In this document: positions 30,437 through 40,518 of the stretch, one piece after another
Position numbering within the stretch: position 1 is the stretch's first letter
Layout of the letters: each line of letters begins with the position of its first letter
Made by a program: the position numbers and the translations under genes
Notes under the pieces: model-generated
What the model was told of the DNA's origin: nothing
Seen by the model: only the letters and a program-made list of their open reading frames with translations
The model's database searches: none
Source of the DNA: Polynucleobacter sp. Tro8-14-1
GTDB lineage: Bacteria > Pseudomonadota > Gammaproteobacteria > Burkholderiales > Burkholderiaceae
Reading direction: 5' to 3'
NCBI RefSeq assembly: GCF_018881655.1
Contig: NZ_JACVPX010000002.1
Span: 186,001 to 250,000 of the forward strand
DNA: 64,000 nt

Positions 30437-31309
30437 GTGAATAAAGAAAGCAAGGGAATGCTGATTGGCTTTATCGGTATTCTAATTTTTAGCTTAACGC
30501 TACCAGTAAGTAAGATTGCTGTTTTAAGCTTTAACCCGTATTTCATTGCTTTTGGCAGGGCAACCTTAGCAGGGTTGGTTGCTCTGGTCTATCTTGCGTA
30601 CAAAAAAGAGCACACGCCCACTAAAGTAGATTTTGTCAAATTTGTTGTCATAGCTTTGGGTGTCGTGTTTGGCTTTCCCATATTCACTACTGTTGCTATG
30701 ACTCAAGGTTCATCTTCACATGGGGCAGTGATTTTGGGGGTGATGCCGCTTGCTACCACTGTTATTGGAGTGCTGCGCTTTAAAGAGCGGCCTTCTCTAG
30801 GGTTCTGGCTGGTATCTTTATTGGGTGCAGGCTTGGTCATTCTGTACGCTCTATTGAAGAGCTCCGGTAGCTTTACGTATATTGATGGCCTTTTAGTACT
30901 TGGCGGAATCAGCGCTTGCATTGGTTATGTAGAGGGTGGCGAACTCTCCAGAAAAATGAATCCACGCGCGGTCATTTCTTGGGCCTTGGTTATTTCATTG
31001 CCGTTGAATATTGTGATGACTTGGCTTACCTATAGCCCAGAATATATTCATGCGGGTGCCGTGGCATGGACTAGCTTTGTCTATCTGAGTTTATTCCCCA
31101 TGTTTCTTGGCTTCTTCTTTTGGTATGAGGGTCTTGCGATTGGCGGTATTGCACGTGTCAGTCAAGTGCAATTGATTCAGCCATTTTGCACTCTAGTAGC
31201 AGCAAGCGTTTTATTGGGCGATTCACTCACGGTGATGAATTTAATCTTTGCTATGTTGGTTGTATCTACTGTTATCCTTGGGAAAAGAATGCTGGTAAAA
31301 AGAGCGTAG
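30437..31309 (+). CDS. EamA-family (DMT) transporter
   Basis: 290 residues, ten membrane helices in two EamA repeats. Opens GMLIGFIGILIFSLTLPVSK and the second repeat begins near GGISACIGYVEGGEL. Such proteins export amino acids or other small metabolites. Divergent from the MOSC gene. A bidirectional terminator follows the stop. Confidence 0.85.
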   Translation: MNKESKGMLIGFIGILIFSLTLPVSKIAVLSFNPYFIAFGRATLAGLVALVYLAYKKEHTPTKVDFVKFVVIALGVVFGFPIFTTVAMTQGSSSHGAVILGVMPLATTVIGVLRFKERPSLGFWLVSLLGAGLVILYALLKSSGSFTYIDGLLVLGGISACIGYVEGGELSRKMNPRAVISWALVISLPLNIVMTWLTYSPEYIHAGAVAWTSFVYLSLFPMFLGFFFWYEGLAIGGIARVSQVQLIQPFCTLVAASVLLGDSLTVMNLIFAMLVVSTVILGKRMLVKRA

Positions 31310-31330
31310 TTTTATTTCTAACCATGAAAT

Positions 31331-31360
31331 TAAAAAGCCCCGATTAAACGGGGCTTTTTA
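31331..31360. terminator. bidirectional terminator
   Basis: TAAAAAGCCCCG pairs with CGGGGCTTTTTA around ATTAAA. It serves both the EamA gene and the convergent 60-residue gene. Confidence 0.9.
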
Positions 31361-31361
31361 A

Positions 31362-31544
31362 TTATGCGGCAACAACTTTGTGTTTGCTGAGTGCACGCAA
31401 GATTTTGCTTTTCTCTTTGGGTTTGGTGCTCGATTCTAGTAACTTAGTAAGTTGAGCGGTATTCAGGGGGCCTAAGCGCGCTTTTCCTGTTTTGGTGAGC
31501 ATAGAGTCATTTTTTCTGGTTCTTTGATTTTGGCCTACAGCCAT
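31362..31544 (-). CDS. 60-residue basic conserved-looking protein
   Basis: Very basic (many Lys/Arg), no signal or membrane segment; contains AVGQNQRTRKNDSM and KLLESSTKPKEKSKILRALSKHK. Convergent with a terminator right behind its stop, good codon use. No family recognised; small basic proteins of this kind may bind nucleic acid. Confidence 0.65.
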   Translation of the reverse strand: MAVGQNQRTRKNDSMLTKTGKARLGPLNTAQLTKLLESSTKPKEKSKILRALSKHKVVAA

Positions 31545-31672
31545 GGAGTTTTCCTAGAGTAATGGAATGATGAATCTCAAAGACTTTCTTAAGAGATTCC
31601 CCTGTCTAGGGCGCACAATAGTGATCACAGTCCAGAATAACAGTTAACAAACCTAGAAGCTATGATGTAGCC

Positions 31673-32032
31673 ATGATTAATCTATCTGTATTCAATAGCC
31701 CAATTAGTTTTATTGGCCTATTAGCGCTATCCAATGTATTTATGACATTCGCTTGGTATGCACACTTAAAAAACTTATCAGCCAAGCCATGGTGGATTGC
31801 AGTTTTAGTGAGCTGGGCGATTGCCTTGTTTGAGTATGCCTTGCAGGTTCCAGCCAATCGAATAGGCTATCAGTTTTTTAGTCTGGGACAACTCAAGATT
31901 GCTCAAGAAGTGATTACTCTCAGTGTATTTGTTCCGTTTGCAGTGTTTTACATGGGCGAGCCATTTAAAACCGATTACATCTGGGCGGGATTATGCTTAT
32001 TGGGCGCCGTCTACTTTATGTTTAGATCATGA
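31673..32032 (+). CDS. DUF486 (DMT-like) membrane protein
   Basis: 119 residues, four membrane helices, short single-repeat DMT-like protein. LLALSNVFMTFAWYAHLK, FEYALQVPANRIGY and FYMGEPFKTDYIWA are typical of DUF486. Transport substrate unknown. Overlaps the next gene by 4 bp (ATGA). Confidence 0.85.
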   Translation: MINLSVFNSPISFIGLLALSNVFMTFAWYAHLKNLSAKPWWIAVLVSWAIALFEYALQVPANRIGYQFFSLGQLKIAQEVITLSVFVPFAVFYMGEPFKTDYIWAGLCLLGAVYFMFRS

Positions 32033-32265
32033 TTCAGATACAGAACCTTATCTTTGCTTTAGTTATGGGGTGCTTAATGTCTTTAAGCATTACGCTCGCC
32101 ACTACTTTTGTTCGTGTTGACCTTGCAGAAAATTTCTTCTGGGCGTGGTTTGAAGTTTGGTCAGTAGCTTACCCAGTGGCTATTGTTTGTATTCTGATTT
32201 ACAGGCCATTTGCTAGCAAAATCACTGCAAAGATTATGAATGTACTGGGCCTCAATAAGCCCTAA
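32029..32265 (+). CDS. DUF2798 small membrane protein
   Basis: 78 residues, two membrane helices: ALVMGCLMSLSITLATTF and VWSVAYPVAIVCILIYRPFA. DUF2798 proteins are small membrane proteins of unknown function, often near transporters. Translationally coupled to the DUF486 gene by the ATGA overlap. Confidence 0.83.
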   Translation: MIQIQNLIFALVMGCLMSLSITLATTFVRVDLAENFFWAWFEVWSVAYPVAIVCILIYRPFASKITAKIMNVLGLNKP

Positions 32266-32287
32266 GTTATGGATGAGGAATGATTAA

Positions 32288-32533
32288 ATGAATGCATTGA
32301 TGAGGTCTTCTGTTTTGGCTACATGTTGCTCATCTATTTTGAGCGCTTGTGCTGCGGTATATACCGATGCATCAGATTCTAACCATGTTACTTTTCTAAA
32401 TAGTAGCGGCGAATCAGTTGAGAAATTAACTCAGAAGGCCAGCGCCTATTGTGCGCAGTATGGCAAGGTTGCCTCGTTTAAAAGTAGTGATACGCAGTTG
32501 GTTGCTGTCTTTGATTGCAAAACAACACGCTAA
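32288..32533 (+). CDS. small lipoprotein
   Basis: 81 residues with a lipobox near ILSAC (Cys21). The mature part has SASAYCAQYG and VFDCKTTR with further cysteines that resemble the tails of the small lipoproteins near 2952. It may be a C-terminal motif domain shared by such proteins. Function unknown. Confidence 0.7.
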   Translation: MNALMRSSVLATCCSSILSACAAVYTDASDSNHVTFLNSSGESVEKLTQKASAYCAQYGKVASFKSSDTQLVAVFDCKTTR

Positions 32534-32555
32534 TTTAATGCAACCGCTGGGCGAA

Positions 32556-34220
32556 TTAGCCTGCCATATCGGATTGATAAATTAAGCCAGCATGCTCTCT
32601 GAGGGCATGGAATTGAATGGACTCCCAACGTTGTTGGGCAACGTCCAGCTCTGATTTATGTGATGCCAAGAAAACGGATGCACCCACTACGTCTTCTGCC
32701 ATGCGGTGGATATTTTCTTGGGTAAATTTTTTCAGGGCAACTGGATCATCTGAACTAACCCAGCGAGCCAGGCTATAGCGGGCAGGCAAAAGGCGCACTT
32801 CCGCGCCATATTCAGTTTGGAGGCGATGGCTTACCACCTCAAATTGAAGTTGACCAAAGGCGCCAAGTAGCATGGTGCCCCCAGCCATTGGCCTAAAGAC
32901 CTGAATAGCCCCCTCTTCACCCAATTGCATCAGTCCAGTGCGTAATTGCTTAGAGCGCAAAGGATCGGCGGACTCAACCATGCGGAAAATTTCTGGTGCA
33001 AAGAATGGGAGCCCCGTAAATTGCAATTGCTCGCCTTCGGTTAAGGTGTCACCCAATCGCAGTAAGCCATGATTTGGCAAGCCAATGATGTCGCCTGGAA
33101 AAGCCTCATCCAAAATATCCCGTCTTTGGGATAAGAAAGATAGCGCATTGTTGGTTCGTACTTCTTTGCCGTTGCGACAAATCTTGAGTTTCATGCCGCG
33201 CTGAAAATGGCCAGAACAGATGCGTAAAAAAGCTACACGGTCACGATGTGCTGGATCCATATTGGCCTGAATCTTGAATACAACTGCTGAGAACTTGTTC
33301 TCGGCAGGGCTGACCTCACGTTGCAAGGCTTTACGTGAGCCTGGCGATGGTGCGAGCTCAACCAATGTATTGAGAATCTCCCGCACACCAAAGTTGTTGA
33401 TAGCTGAACCAAAGAAGACCGGTGACTGGCGGCCAGCCAGAAAGGCTTTGAGATCAAAGGCTGGCATTGCTTCTTTGATCAGCTCCACTTCAGCTAGGGC
33501 ATTTTCTAAGTCTGTGCCCAGACGCTCTTTAAGGGCTGGATCATTTATATCAACCACCGCATGTGAATCCTCGGTAACGCGATCTTCACCAGCCTTGAAC
33601 ATGCGCATACGAGAATTAGCAATATCAATCACACCAGCAAAAGATTTACCCATGCCAACCGGCCAAGTGAACGGTACTACTTCAATGCCCAGCGCGGTTT
33701 CAATCTCATCCATTAATTCCATAGGAGGCTTAACCTCACGGTCCATCTTATTAATGAATGTCACGATAGGCGTATTACGCGCACGGCAAACTTCAAGCAA
33801 GCGCAATGTTTGAGATTCAACACCATTAGCAGCATCAATCACCATGAGAGCGGAGTCAACCGCAGTCAACACACGATAGGTGTCCTCGGAGAAGTCTTGG
33901 TGGCCTGGTGTATCTAATAAGTTAATGATGCAATCACGGTATTCCATTTGCATCACCGAGCTTGCTACAGAGATGCCGCGCTGCTTTTCAATTTCCATCC
34001 AGTCAGATGTTGCATGACGGCTGGCTTTACGCGCTTTAACACTACCCGCAATTTGAATAGCTCCCGCATACAGCAGTAACTTTTCTGTAAGCGTAGTTTT
34101 ACCTGCATCTGGGTGAGAGATGATTGCAAAGCTTCGACGTCTAAGTACTTCTGCGCCTGGAGTGCTGGAGGTAAGAGTTTCGATGGTAATTCTGCGTTGA
34201 GTATCTAGGTTCGGAGGCAA
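32556..34220 (-). CDS. prfC: peptide chain release factor 3
   Basis: 554 residues. GTPase domain with Walker A SHPDAGKTT near 34, LLDTPGHQDFSEDTYR (G3) and NKMDRE (G4), then the RF3-specific domains 2 and 3 (FRMVESADPLRS, GAFGQLQFEVV). It recycles RF1/RF2 from the ribosome. The frame opens with a TTG beside a TATAAT-like stretch; no internal ATG precedes the GTPase core, so a non-ATG start is likely. 21 bp downstream of the pseudouridine synthase gene on the same strand. Confidence 0.93.
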   Translation of the reverse strand: MPPNLDTQRRITIETLTSSTPGAEVLRRRSFAIISHPDAGKTTLTEKLLLYAGAIQIAGSVKARKASRHATSDWMEIEKQRGISVASSVMQMEYRDCIINLLDTPGHQDFSEDTYRVLTAVDSALMVIDAANGVESQTLRLLEVCRARNTPIVTFINKMDREVKPPMELMDEIETALGIEVVPFTWPVGMGKSFAGVIDIANSRMRMFKAGEDRVTEDSHAVVDINDPALKERLGTDLENALAEVELIKEAMPAFDLKAFLAGRQSPVFFGSAINNFGVREILNTLVELAPSPGSRKALQREVSPAENKFSAVVFKIQANMDPAHRDRVAFLRICSGHFQRGMKLKICRNGKEVRTNNALSFLSQRRDILDEAFPGDIIGLPNHGLLRLGDTLTEGEQLQFTGLPFFAPEIFRMVESADPLRSKQLRTGLMQLGEEGAIQVFRPMAGGTMLLGAFGQLQFEVVSHRLQTEYGAEVRLLPARYSLARWVSSDDPVALKKFTQENIHRMAEDVVGASVFLASHKSELDVAQQRWESIQFHALREHAGLIYQSDMAG

Positions 34221-34241
34221 TTATAAGCGTGCCAAGGTGCT

Positions 34242-34979
34242 TCAGAACTGCTCATGAGCCCCTACATAGCGCCATTGCCCGGGAGGAAGCGGTCCCAATG
34301 AGATGCGACCCATTCTGACGCGTTTGAGGCCTATCACTTTGAGGCCCACCATCTCACACATCCGACGAATTTGGCGCTTACGCCCTTCACGCAATACAAA
34401 GCGAAGCTGATCTTCGTTCTGCCAGCTAACCTGTGCAGGTTTGAGTTCTACTCCATCAAGAGAGAGACCATGTTTTAAGCGATCTAAATCTTCAAAAGAG
34501 AGAGCCCCCTCTACGCGCACTAAATATTCTTTTTCGATGGGGCTGTTTTCACCAATCAATAATTTGGCGATACGACCATCTTGAGTCAGAACTAGCATGC
34601 CTGTAGAGTCAATATCTAGCCTGCCTGCTGGCGCTAGCCCTTTGGTATTAAAGCGAGGGCTTCTACCTTTATCAAGCGGGCTGGCAAAGTAATTTTCAGG
34701 GGTAATCAAAGAGGCCGCCGGTTGATATTCTTGTTCGTCGTCATAGTGAGAAATGTAGCCAACGGGTTTATTCAGAATGACGGTAATGCGAGAGGCTTGC
34801 TGTGCTTTGGCGCCAGATTGCAACTCAATTTTTTGATCACGGTAGGCGCGAACACCTAATTCATTCACCACTTCGCCATCTACTGTGACTAAACCTTGCT
34901 CAATGTATGAATCGGCTTCACGACGGGAGCAAAGACCAAGCTCAGAGAGTAATTTTGAGACGCGTACTTTTTCTTCCAT
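34242..34979 (-). CDS. RsuA/RluB/RluF-family pseudouridine synthase
   Basis: 245 residues. An S4 RNA-binding domain ([23 protein letters not shown]) precedes the synthase domain with catalytic Asp in [14 protein letters not shown] and the tail [18 protein letters not shown]. It modifies a uridine of rRNA, probably 23S. RluF is closest by eye, but the exact target cannot be read from sequence. Divergent from dctA. Confidence 0.88.
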   Translation of the reverse strand: MEEKVRVSKLLSELGLCSRREADSYIEQGLVTVDGEVVNELGVRAYRDQKIELQSGAKAQQASRITVILNKPVGYISHYDDEQEYQPAASLITPENYFASPLDKGRSPRFNTKGLAPAGRLDIDSTGMLVLTQDGRIAKLLIGENSPIEKEYLVRVEGALSFEDLDRLKHGLSLDGVELKPAQVSWQNEDQLRFVLREGRKRQIRRMCEMVGLKVIGLKRVRMGRISLGPLPPGQWRYVGAHEQF

Positions 34980-35079
34980 GCTTGCATTATCCGATATTAG
35001 GGTTAAATACTGGCCTGGAGTTAAGATGGGGGCAGACGAAATAAAAAAGCCTGCTCATAATTTAATAAAGGATGACCAA

Positions 35080-36408
35080 ATGACTATTGCATTAAAAAAA
35101 CCACCAATCTATAAAATCCTTTATTTTCAAGTACTTACAGCCGTTGTAATTGGTGTTTTGCTGGGTCATTTTTACCCAAGCTTGGGTACAGAAATGAAAC
35201 CATTTGGGGATGCCTTCATTAAAGGCATCAAGATGTTAATTGCCCCCATTATTTTCTGTACGGTGGTTCTAGGTATTGCCGGCATGGAAGACATGAAGAA
35301 GGTGGGCAAAACTGGTGGACTCGCACTGTTGTACTTTGAGATTGTGAGCACGATTGCTTTGATGGTCGGCTTAGTTGTAGTGAATGTGCTTCAGCCTGGT
35401 GCTGGCATGAACATCGATCCAGCAAGCTTAGACACCAAAGGAATTGCTTCGTATACCGGGCCCGGAAAAATAGGTACTACTACAGATTTCTTAATGAATA
35501 TTATCCCGAGCAGTGCGGTTGATGCATTTGCTAAGGGTGAAATTTTGCAGGTTCTTTTCATTGCAATCTTGTTTGGATTTGCATTGCATAAGTTTGGTGG
35601 TCGCGGAACAATGGTGTTCGACTTAATTGAAAAAACATCCCATGTTCTCTTTGACATGATTGGTGTGATTATGAAGTTTGCGCCTATTGGTGCATTTGGC
35701 GCAATGTCATTCACCATTGGCAAATACGGCATAGTCTCTTTATTCTCTTTGGGCAAACTCATGGGCTCGTTTTATTTAACCTGCCTACTCTTTGTGTTCA
35801 TTGTTTTAGGAATCATCGCGCGAATTAATGGGTTCAATATTTTTAAATTCGTGCGCTACATTAAAGAAGAGTTGTTAATTGTTTTGGGAACCTCATCATC
35901 CGAATCCGTCTTGCCACGCATGATGGAAAAAATGGAGCTGTTGGGCGCCAAGAAAGCGTGCGTTGGTTTAGTTATTCCAACGGGTTATTCATTCAATTTA
36001 GATGGCACCTCTATTTATTTAACAATGGCTGCAGTATTTATTGCGCAAGCAACCAATACGCCGATGACACTCATGCAGGAGGTTATGCTCTTGCTAGTGC
36101 TATTGCTCACATCTAAAGGTGCAGCAGGCGTAACTGGTAGTGGCTTTATCGTTTTGGCAGCCACCCTTTCTGCTGTTGGAGATGTTCCGGTTGCTGGTTT
36201 AGCAATCATCTTGGGCATCGACCGCTTTATGTCTGAAGCACGAGCGCTGACGAATTTAGTTGGCAATGGCGTGGCTACGATTGTGGTTGCCAAGTGGACT
36301 GGCGAGCTAGATCAAAAGCAGTTAACTAGCGTCCTTAATCGCGACAATTGGATTGAAGCACAAGAGCCAGAATTGATCTTGGATCAAAAGCAAGACAAAA
36401 TGCGCTGA
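35080..36408 (+). CDS. dctA: C4-dicarboxylate transporter DctA
   Basis: 442 residues from ATG 35080, chosen because AAAGGA stands 7 bases upstream and it gives the usual DctA N-terminus (a longer frame starts in the synthase gene). Dicarboxylate/Na+ (or H+) symporter of the DAACS family with [17 protein letters not shown] (helical hairpin 1), [25 protein letters not shown] (NMDGT-type binding site) and a second hairpin. Imports succinate, fumarate and malate. Confidence 0.92.
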   Translation: MTIALKKPPIYKILYFQVLTAVVIGVLLGHFYPSLGTEMKPFGDAFIKGIKMLIAPIIFCTVVLGIAGMEDMKKVGKTGGLALLYFEIVSTIALMVGLVVVNVLQPGAGMNIDPASLDTKGIASYTGPGKIGTTTDFLMNIIPSSAVDAFAKGEILQVLFIAILFGFALHKFGGRGTMVFDLIEKTSHVLFDMIGVIMKFAPIGAFGAMSFTIGKYGIVSLFSLGKLMGSFYLTCLLFVFIVLGIIARINGFNIFKFVRYIKEELLIVLGTSSSESVLPRMMEKMELLGAKKACVGLVIPTGYSFNLDGTSIYLTMAAVFIAQATNTPMTLMQEVMLLLVLLLTSKGAAGVTGSGFIVLAATLSAVGDVPVAGLAIILGIDRFMSEARALTNLVGNGVATIVVAKWTGELDQKQLTSVLNRDNWIEAQEPELILDQKQDKMR

Positions 36409-36411
36409 TAT

Positions 36412-37830
36412 TTAAGTGCGCACAATATGAACGCTACAGGGAGCCTCTTCGACAATCTTGGTCATCGAGGTTCTCCAGGGCGTTACTTTATTAGGCAGCT
36501 TATGTGATGCCCCAATCAAAATGAGGGAAGCATCATTGTCCTTGGCAAATTCAACGATTCGAGAGGCGGGATCAAGCGCCTCAAGTACGTGATAAGAAAT
36601 TCTTTCAGGTGGTAATTTGAGTGGTTTAGCCCACTCCATCAATTGCACTAGGTGGCCGCGGACGATGCCGCTAGCGGTTTGGCTTTCATGATTGCCTTCA
36701 TAGGTTGGTGTGCTGGCAATCGTGCTCAAACAAATTAGGCGGCTTTCAGGATAGGCCTGTAATAAATTTTTCGCTGTAACTTGCATGCGCTCACGCAGAG
36801 CTTCATCAGACTGACGCGTATCAATCGCAGCAATCATGAGGGGCGCATCAAGGTTGCCCATACTAGGCCGTGGGCTGGGAGAGGGCTCGTAACCAGCAGC
36901 TTTGAACATGCCTTTGAGATTTTCCCAAAAGCTAGGTGGCTCAACCCGGTCGGCTCGTTCGGTGAGCGTAACGCCCTCGGGGTCTCGCAATACTTGACGT
37001 AAGCGCGCTGCGCTTTGATAGCGATCGGCAGCGCGTGGCTCTAGACATCTGAGCACTACTTCCTGTAACCAGCGAGGAATTTCTCTACGAATAGCGCGTG
37101 GTGGAAAGGGTTCTGCCCACATCCGTTTACGTAGACCACTCATTGTTTGAGGGTTACCAAATGGCAGTTCGCCAGTCAGCAACTCATACATGATCACGCC
37201 AATAGAAAAAATATCACTTCGCGAATCAGAGCGAATGCCGGCTACTTGTTCTGGAGAAATATAAGGCGCAGAGCCGATACCTTTTCGCATCTCTTCTGCA
37301 AGCAAGTCTGGGTATCGAGCGTGGTGCGACAAACCAAAATCAATGAGCGTTAACTTCCCCTTCTCATCAATCAAAATATTTTCAGGCTTGACATCTAGGT
37401 GGATGGCATCTTGTGAGTGCAGTGACTGAACGGCTTGCGCTAAATCTGCCCCAATGCGTACTACCTCATCAATCGTAAATACTTTACCTTCCTTGATGTA
37501 ATCTTCTAATGGCCGGCCCTCAACCCTTTCCATTGCAATATAAGGACGCGTGGCCATATTGCCTGAACCTAAATATTGAGGAACGTAAGGACTTTTTAGG
37601 GAGCGCAAGATAGTGAGTTCGGTTTCAAAGCCGATCAAACTTTCAACCGGTTGATCTCTGCCAACACGCGGGATTTTCAGCAAGATAGGGACATCTATCC
37701 CCTCTTTAGTTGCTGAAAAAAGGCTCGCCATTCCGCCGCGGTGAACTTCCTTGCCTAAAACAAATCCATCTACTATTTTGCCTTCTTGAAATATATCGTC
37801 TACTGCTTGAATGTCGGTATTGATGGGCAT
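36412..37830 (-). CDS. serine/threonine kinase fused to a universal stress protein domain
   Basis: 472 residues. Kinase domain (about 20-275): Lys in ILLKIPR, catalytic IHLDVKPEN, DFG in LIDFGLSHHAR and APYISPEQVAG. A linker follows, then a USP-type domain (about 325-472) with MIAAIDTRQ and ILIGASHKLPNKVTPWRTS, the nucleotide-binding signature. Kinase plus USP fusion suggests signalling tied to nucleotide or stress state. Starts 4 bp behind the metallophosphoesterase gene. Confidence 0.88.
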   Translation of the reverse strand: MPINTDIQAVDDIFQEGKIVDGFVLGKEVHRGGMASLFSATKEGIDVPILLKIPRVGRDQPVESLIGFETELTILRSLKSPYVPQYLGSGNMATRPYIAMERVEGRPLEDYIKEGKVFTIDEVVRIGADLAQAVQSLHSQDAIHLDVKPENILIDEKGKLTLIDFGLSHHARYPDLLAEEMRKGIGSAPYISPEQVAGIRSDSRSDIFSIGVIMYELLTGELPFGNPQTMSGLRKRMWAEPFPPRAIRREIPRWLQEVVLRCLEPRAADRYQSAARLRQVLRDPEGVTLTERADRVEPPSFWENLKGMFKAAGYEPSPSPRPSMGNLDAPLMIAAIDTRQSDEALRERMQVTAKNLLQAYPESRLICLSTIASTPTYEGNHESQTASGIVRGHLVQLMEWAKPLKLPPERISYHVLEALDPASRIVEFAKDNDASLILIGASHKLPNKVTPWRTSMTKIVEEAPCSVHIVRT

Positions 37831-37833
37831 TGT

Positions 37834-38586
37834 TTATTTGCCGGTGATGAGGCGGTTTGCCAGGTCTTCTGGCAGGCCAGCGCGACGTACTTTCTCTGCG
37901 GCAGTGTAGTGATCGTAGGGCGTACGATGAAATGTAAGGGCTTCTGAAGCGGGCTCAAAAACAGCAAAGCAGGCCTCTGGATTGCCATCTCTAGGTTGAC
38001 CAAGAGAGCCAACAACACCTACCCATTGGCGATGAGGTAGTACCGGAATTTCATCGCCAGGGTGTGGTGCAAATCGAATGAGTTTCCCAACAGCGCTTTG
38101 ATAAAAAAGCGCTTGCTCATGTGCATGACCAACAAAAGTGTAATTTTTGCCAGAGCTTTGTACACAACGCCATGCACTCATGCTGTCAGTAATGTAATTC
38201 CACTCGGCTGGATTGTAAGCAGAGGCATGCACAAAACAAATCCGATCTTCTTGAACCATCAGAGGAAGATTTTTAAGGAAATCTACATGGTCATTATTTA
38301 ATTGAGATTTAGTCCACTCAATTGCGGCATTGGCGCTGGCGTTCATTTGATTACGGCTATCCTTAAAAACAGCCTCATCATGGTTGCCAAGAATGGCAAT
38401 CGCTTTTTTATTTTCTACAAGCCCGGCAACGCGTTCAAGCAGTGCAACAGGGTCGGCGTTATAGCCCACGAGGTCCCCCAGAAACACCATGCGAGTAACG
38501 CCAAGTTCCTCGGCACGAGCCATGCAGGCATCAAAAGCCTCTAAATTGCTGTGGAGATCGGCAAATAGCCCAATACGTTCAGTCAT
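37834..38586 (-). CDS. metallophosphoesterase family protein
   Basis: 250 residues. Calcineurin-like metal motifs: GLFADLHSNLEAF (D-X-H), FLGDLVGYNADP (GD), ILGNHDEAV (GNHD) and FVHASAYNPAEW, GHAHE late. Acts as a phosphatase or nucleotidase, partner unclear. Upstream neighbour of the kinase-USP gene, so a phosphatase beside a Ser/Thr kinase may be a pair, which is inference. Confidence 0.85.
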   Translation of the reverse strand: MTERIGLFADLHSNLEAFDACMARAEELGVTRMVFLGDLVGYNADPVALLERVAGLVENKKAIAILGNHDEAVFKDSRNQMNASANAAIEWTKSQLNNDHVDFLKNLPLMVQEDRICFVHASAYNPAEWNYITDSMSAWRCVQSSGKNYTFVGHAHEQALFYQSAVGKLIRFAPHPGDEIPVLPHRQWVGVVGSLGQPRDGNPEACFAVFEPASEALTFHRTPYDHYTAAEKVRRAGLPEDLANRLITGK

Positions 38587-38611
38587 CCCTTAATGATAGG
38601 ACAAAAGGCCC

Positions 38612-39511
38612 CTAGAAAGAAGGGTTATAGGGGCTCGGACCATTATCTGGTCGATTTTTAAAGCGCTTGTGAACCCAGTAGTATTCGGCCGGCCGAAGTC
38701 GAATTTCTGCCTCAAAGCATTGATTAAGGCGTGCGGTGTCTGACTTGGGGTCTGCCCCAGGAAAATTCTCTAAAGGCTTCCCAATTTCGCAAAGGTAACC
38801 TGATTCATCTGCTTTTAATGTGGTGGTCATTAAGCATACGTCAGCGCCAGTAATTTTTGCTAAACGAGAAATGGTGGTGATGGTATTTGTTTGAATTCCA
38901 AAAAATGGTACAAATTCAGAATCCTTAAGACCTAAATCAAGATCCGGCGCAATGATGATGAAGTCCCCGTTGCGAATTTCTCGGATGATCGCCTTTGCGT
39001 TGCCTTGGCGATCAATTGAATTCCCGCCAAAGCGATTACGCCATTCGACAATTCGTTTGTTAAAGAATGGATTCTTCATTCTCTGAAAAAATCCTGAAGT
39101 GCGCGGCCAATGTTTTGTTTTGGAGAGCGCGCTCAAAATAATGCTGCCCTCAATCCCTGTGAAATGCATGTTTACTAAGATGCGCGGTTTTTTGCTTGAG
39201 AGGTCAACCGCTGATTTCACCTCAATCATATTGCTCAGTTGTTTAGAGCTGCCGCACCAGATAATGCTTTTCTCTACCAGACTACGCCCAAGCAAGCGCC
39301 AATGCTCTTTGGCAAGACCGTCGATTTCAGCCGGACTTAAGCTTGGAAAGCATAAATGGAGATTTGTTTTGACCACTCGACTTCTATCGCTTGGAATTCG
39401 AGCCGCAATATATCCAAGGCCGTAGCCCAGAGCAACCAGAAACCTATAAGGCAAAAGGGCAAGAAGCTTGAGTAGAACGACGACTACTTGATTGGAAAAA
39501 GACTTCAGCAA
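38612..39511 (-). CDS. LpxL-family lysophospholipid acyltransferase
   Basis: 299 residues, N-terminal membrane helix, HX4(D/E)-type motif around NMHFTGIEGS near 120, and AGADVCLMTTT and [12 protein letters not shown] at the end. Adds a secondary acyl chain to lipid A. It is the close relative of the gene at 61814 (same length, shared VVKTNL.LCFP and GLE stretches). Starts 1 bp from the carbonic anhydrase stop. Confidence 0.85.
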   Translation of the reverse strand: MLKSFSNQVVVVLLKLLALLPYRFLVALGYGLGYIAARIPSDRSRVVKTNLHLCFPSLSPAEIDGLAKEHWRLLGRSLVEKSIIWCGSSKQLSNMIEVKSAVDLSSKKPRILVNMHFTGIEGSIILSALSKTKHWPRTSGFFQRMKNPFFNKRIVEWRNRFGGNSIDRQGNAKAIIREIRNGDFIIIAPDLDLGLKDSEFVPFFGIQTNTITTISRLAKITGADVCLMTTTLKADESGYLCEIGKPLENFPGADPKSDTARLNQCFEAEIRLRPAEYYWVHKRFKNRPDNGPSPYNPSF

Positions 39512-39512
39512 A

Positions 39513-40184
39513 TTAGTTTTGCTCTGATTCGTAACGGTTGATGGACTTCTTGTAGCGCACTAACATTTCTTCTGTAGAGCTGATCGACATACCTAAATCA
39601 TTTACTAGGCCCGTATCAAGACGATATGCCCAGCCGTGAACAGTGAGATCTTGCCCACGCGCCCAAGCATCTTGCACGATAGTTGTTTCGCATACGTTAA
39701 CTACTTGTTCAATAACATTGAGTTCGCAAAGTCGATCTTGACGCTTAGGAGTTGGAATAGCTTCACCTAAATAACGCTCATGTTTTTGATGTACGTCTTT
39801 TACATGACGCAACCAGTTATCAGCAAGACCTACGCGTTGATCACTTAGTGCCGCGTGGACACCGGCACATCCATAGTGACCAACCACCAGAATGTGCTTG
39901 ACCTTAAGCAAGTCAATTGCAAATTGAATAACGGATAAACAATTTAGATCAGTGTGAACTACAACGTTAGCTACGTTGCGGTGAACAAATAGCTCGCCTG
40001 GCAATAGGTCTACGATTTCGTTTGCGGGCACGCGACTATCTGCGCAGCCAATCCAGAGATACTCTGGTGCCTGTTGGTTAACTAGGCGCTTAAAGAAGTC
40101 AGGATCTTTTGCGATCATGCCTTCGGCCCACTCTCGGTTGCTTGTAAAGAGATGCTCTAGGGCTTGAGAATTTTTGTATGGCAT
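39513..40184 (-). CDS. can: beta-class carbonic anhydrase
   Basis: 223 residues. Zinc ligands sit in WIGCADSRVP (Cys-Asp-Arg) and HYGCAGVHAA (His-Cys). Interconverts CO2 and bicarbonate in the cytoplasm. Like E. coli Can by length. It links functionally with the SbtA-type transporter in the array, though they are not adjacent. Overlaps closely with the acyltransferase gene downstream. Confidence 0.92.
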   Translation of the reverse strand: MPYKNSQALEHLFTSNREWAEGMIAKDPDFFKRLVNQQAPEYLWIGCADSRVPANEIVDLLPGELFVHRNVANVVVHTDLNCLSVIQFAIDLLKVKHILVVGHYGCAGVHAALSDQRVGLADNWLRHVKDVHQKHERYLGEAIPTPKRQDRLCELNVIEQVVNVCETTIVQDAWARGQDLTVHGWAYRLDTGLVNDLGMSISSTEEMLVRYKKSINRYESEQN

Positions 40185-40206
40185 GTTTTCAGTTTAAAGT
40201 ACTTTA

Positions 40207-40503
40207 ATGACGCCTAATTGGTTAAAACAAACCCCCACCGGAATAATCTTAAATTTGCATTGTCAGCCAGGAGCCAAAGTGACCAAGGTCGTTGGCCTGC
40301 ATGACGGCTGTTTAAAGATTTCTTTACAGGCGCCTGCCTTAGAAAATAAGGCTAATGAGCTATTATTGGCTTGGCTTTCTAAGCAATTAAGGGTGCCTCA
40401 AAAACAAATTCAATTCGTTTCTGGTCAAAATAGCCGCAAGAAACGAGTAGAAATTTGGGGCCCCATCAGTCCCGAGCAAATTGTACAGTTGTTGAGCCCT
40501 TGA
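40207..40503 (+). CDS. DUF167 (YggU-like) protein
   Basis: 98 residues. LHCQPGAKVTKVVGLHDGCLKISLQAPALENKANELLLAWLSKQL and GQNSRKKRVEI are the YggU/DUF167 signatures. Small soluble alpha-beta fold, function unknown. Divergent from the carbonic anhydrase gene. Confidence 0.88.
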   Translation: MTPNWLKQTPTGIILNLHCQPGAKVTKVVGLHDGCLKISLQAPALENKANELLLAWLSKQLRVPQKQIQFVSGQNSRKKRVEIWGPISPEQIVQLLSP

Positions 40504-40518
40504 TTTAAAGGTCGGCGC

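Noticed and set aside
36412-38586. Toxin or phage-defence kinase system
   Set aside because: A kinase-USP fusion with a metallophosphoesterase in core genome context looks like ordinary signalling; no defence partners nearby.
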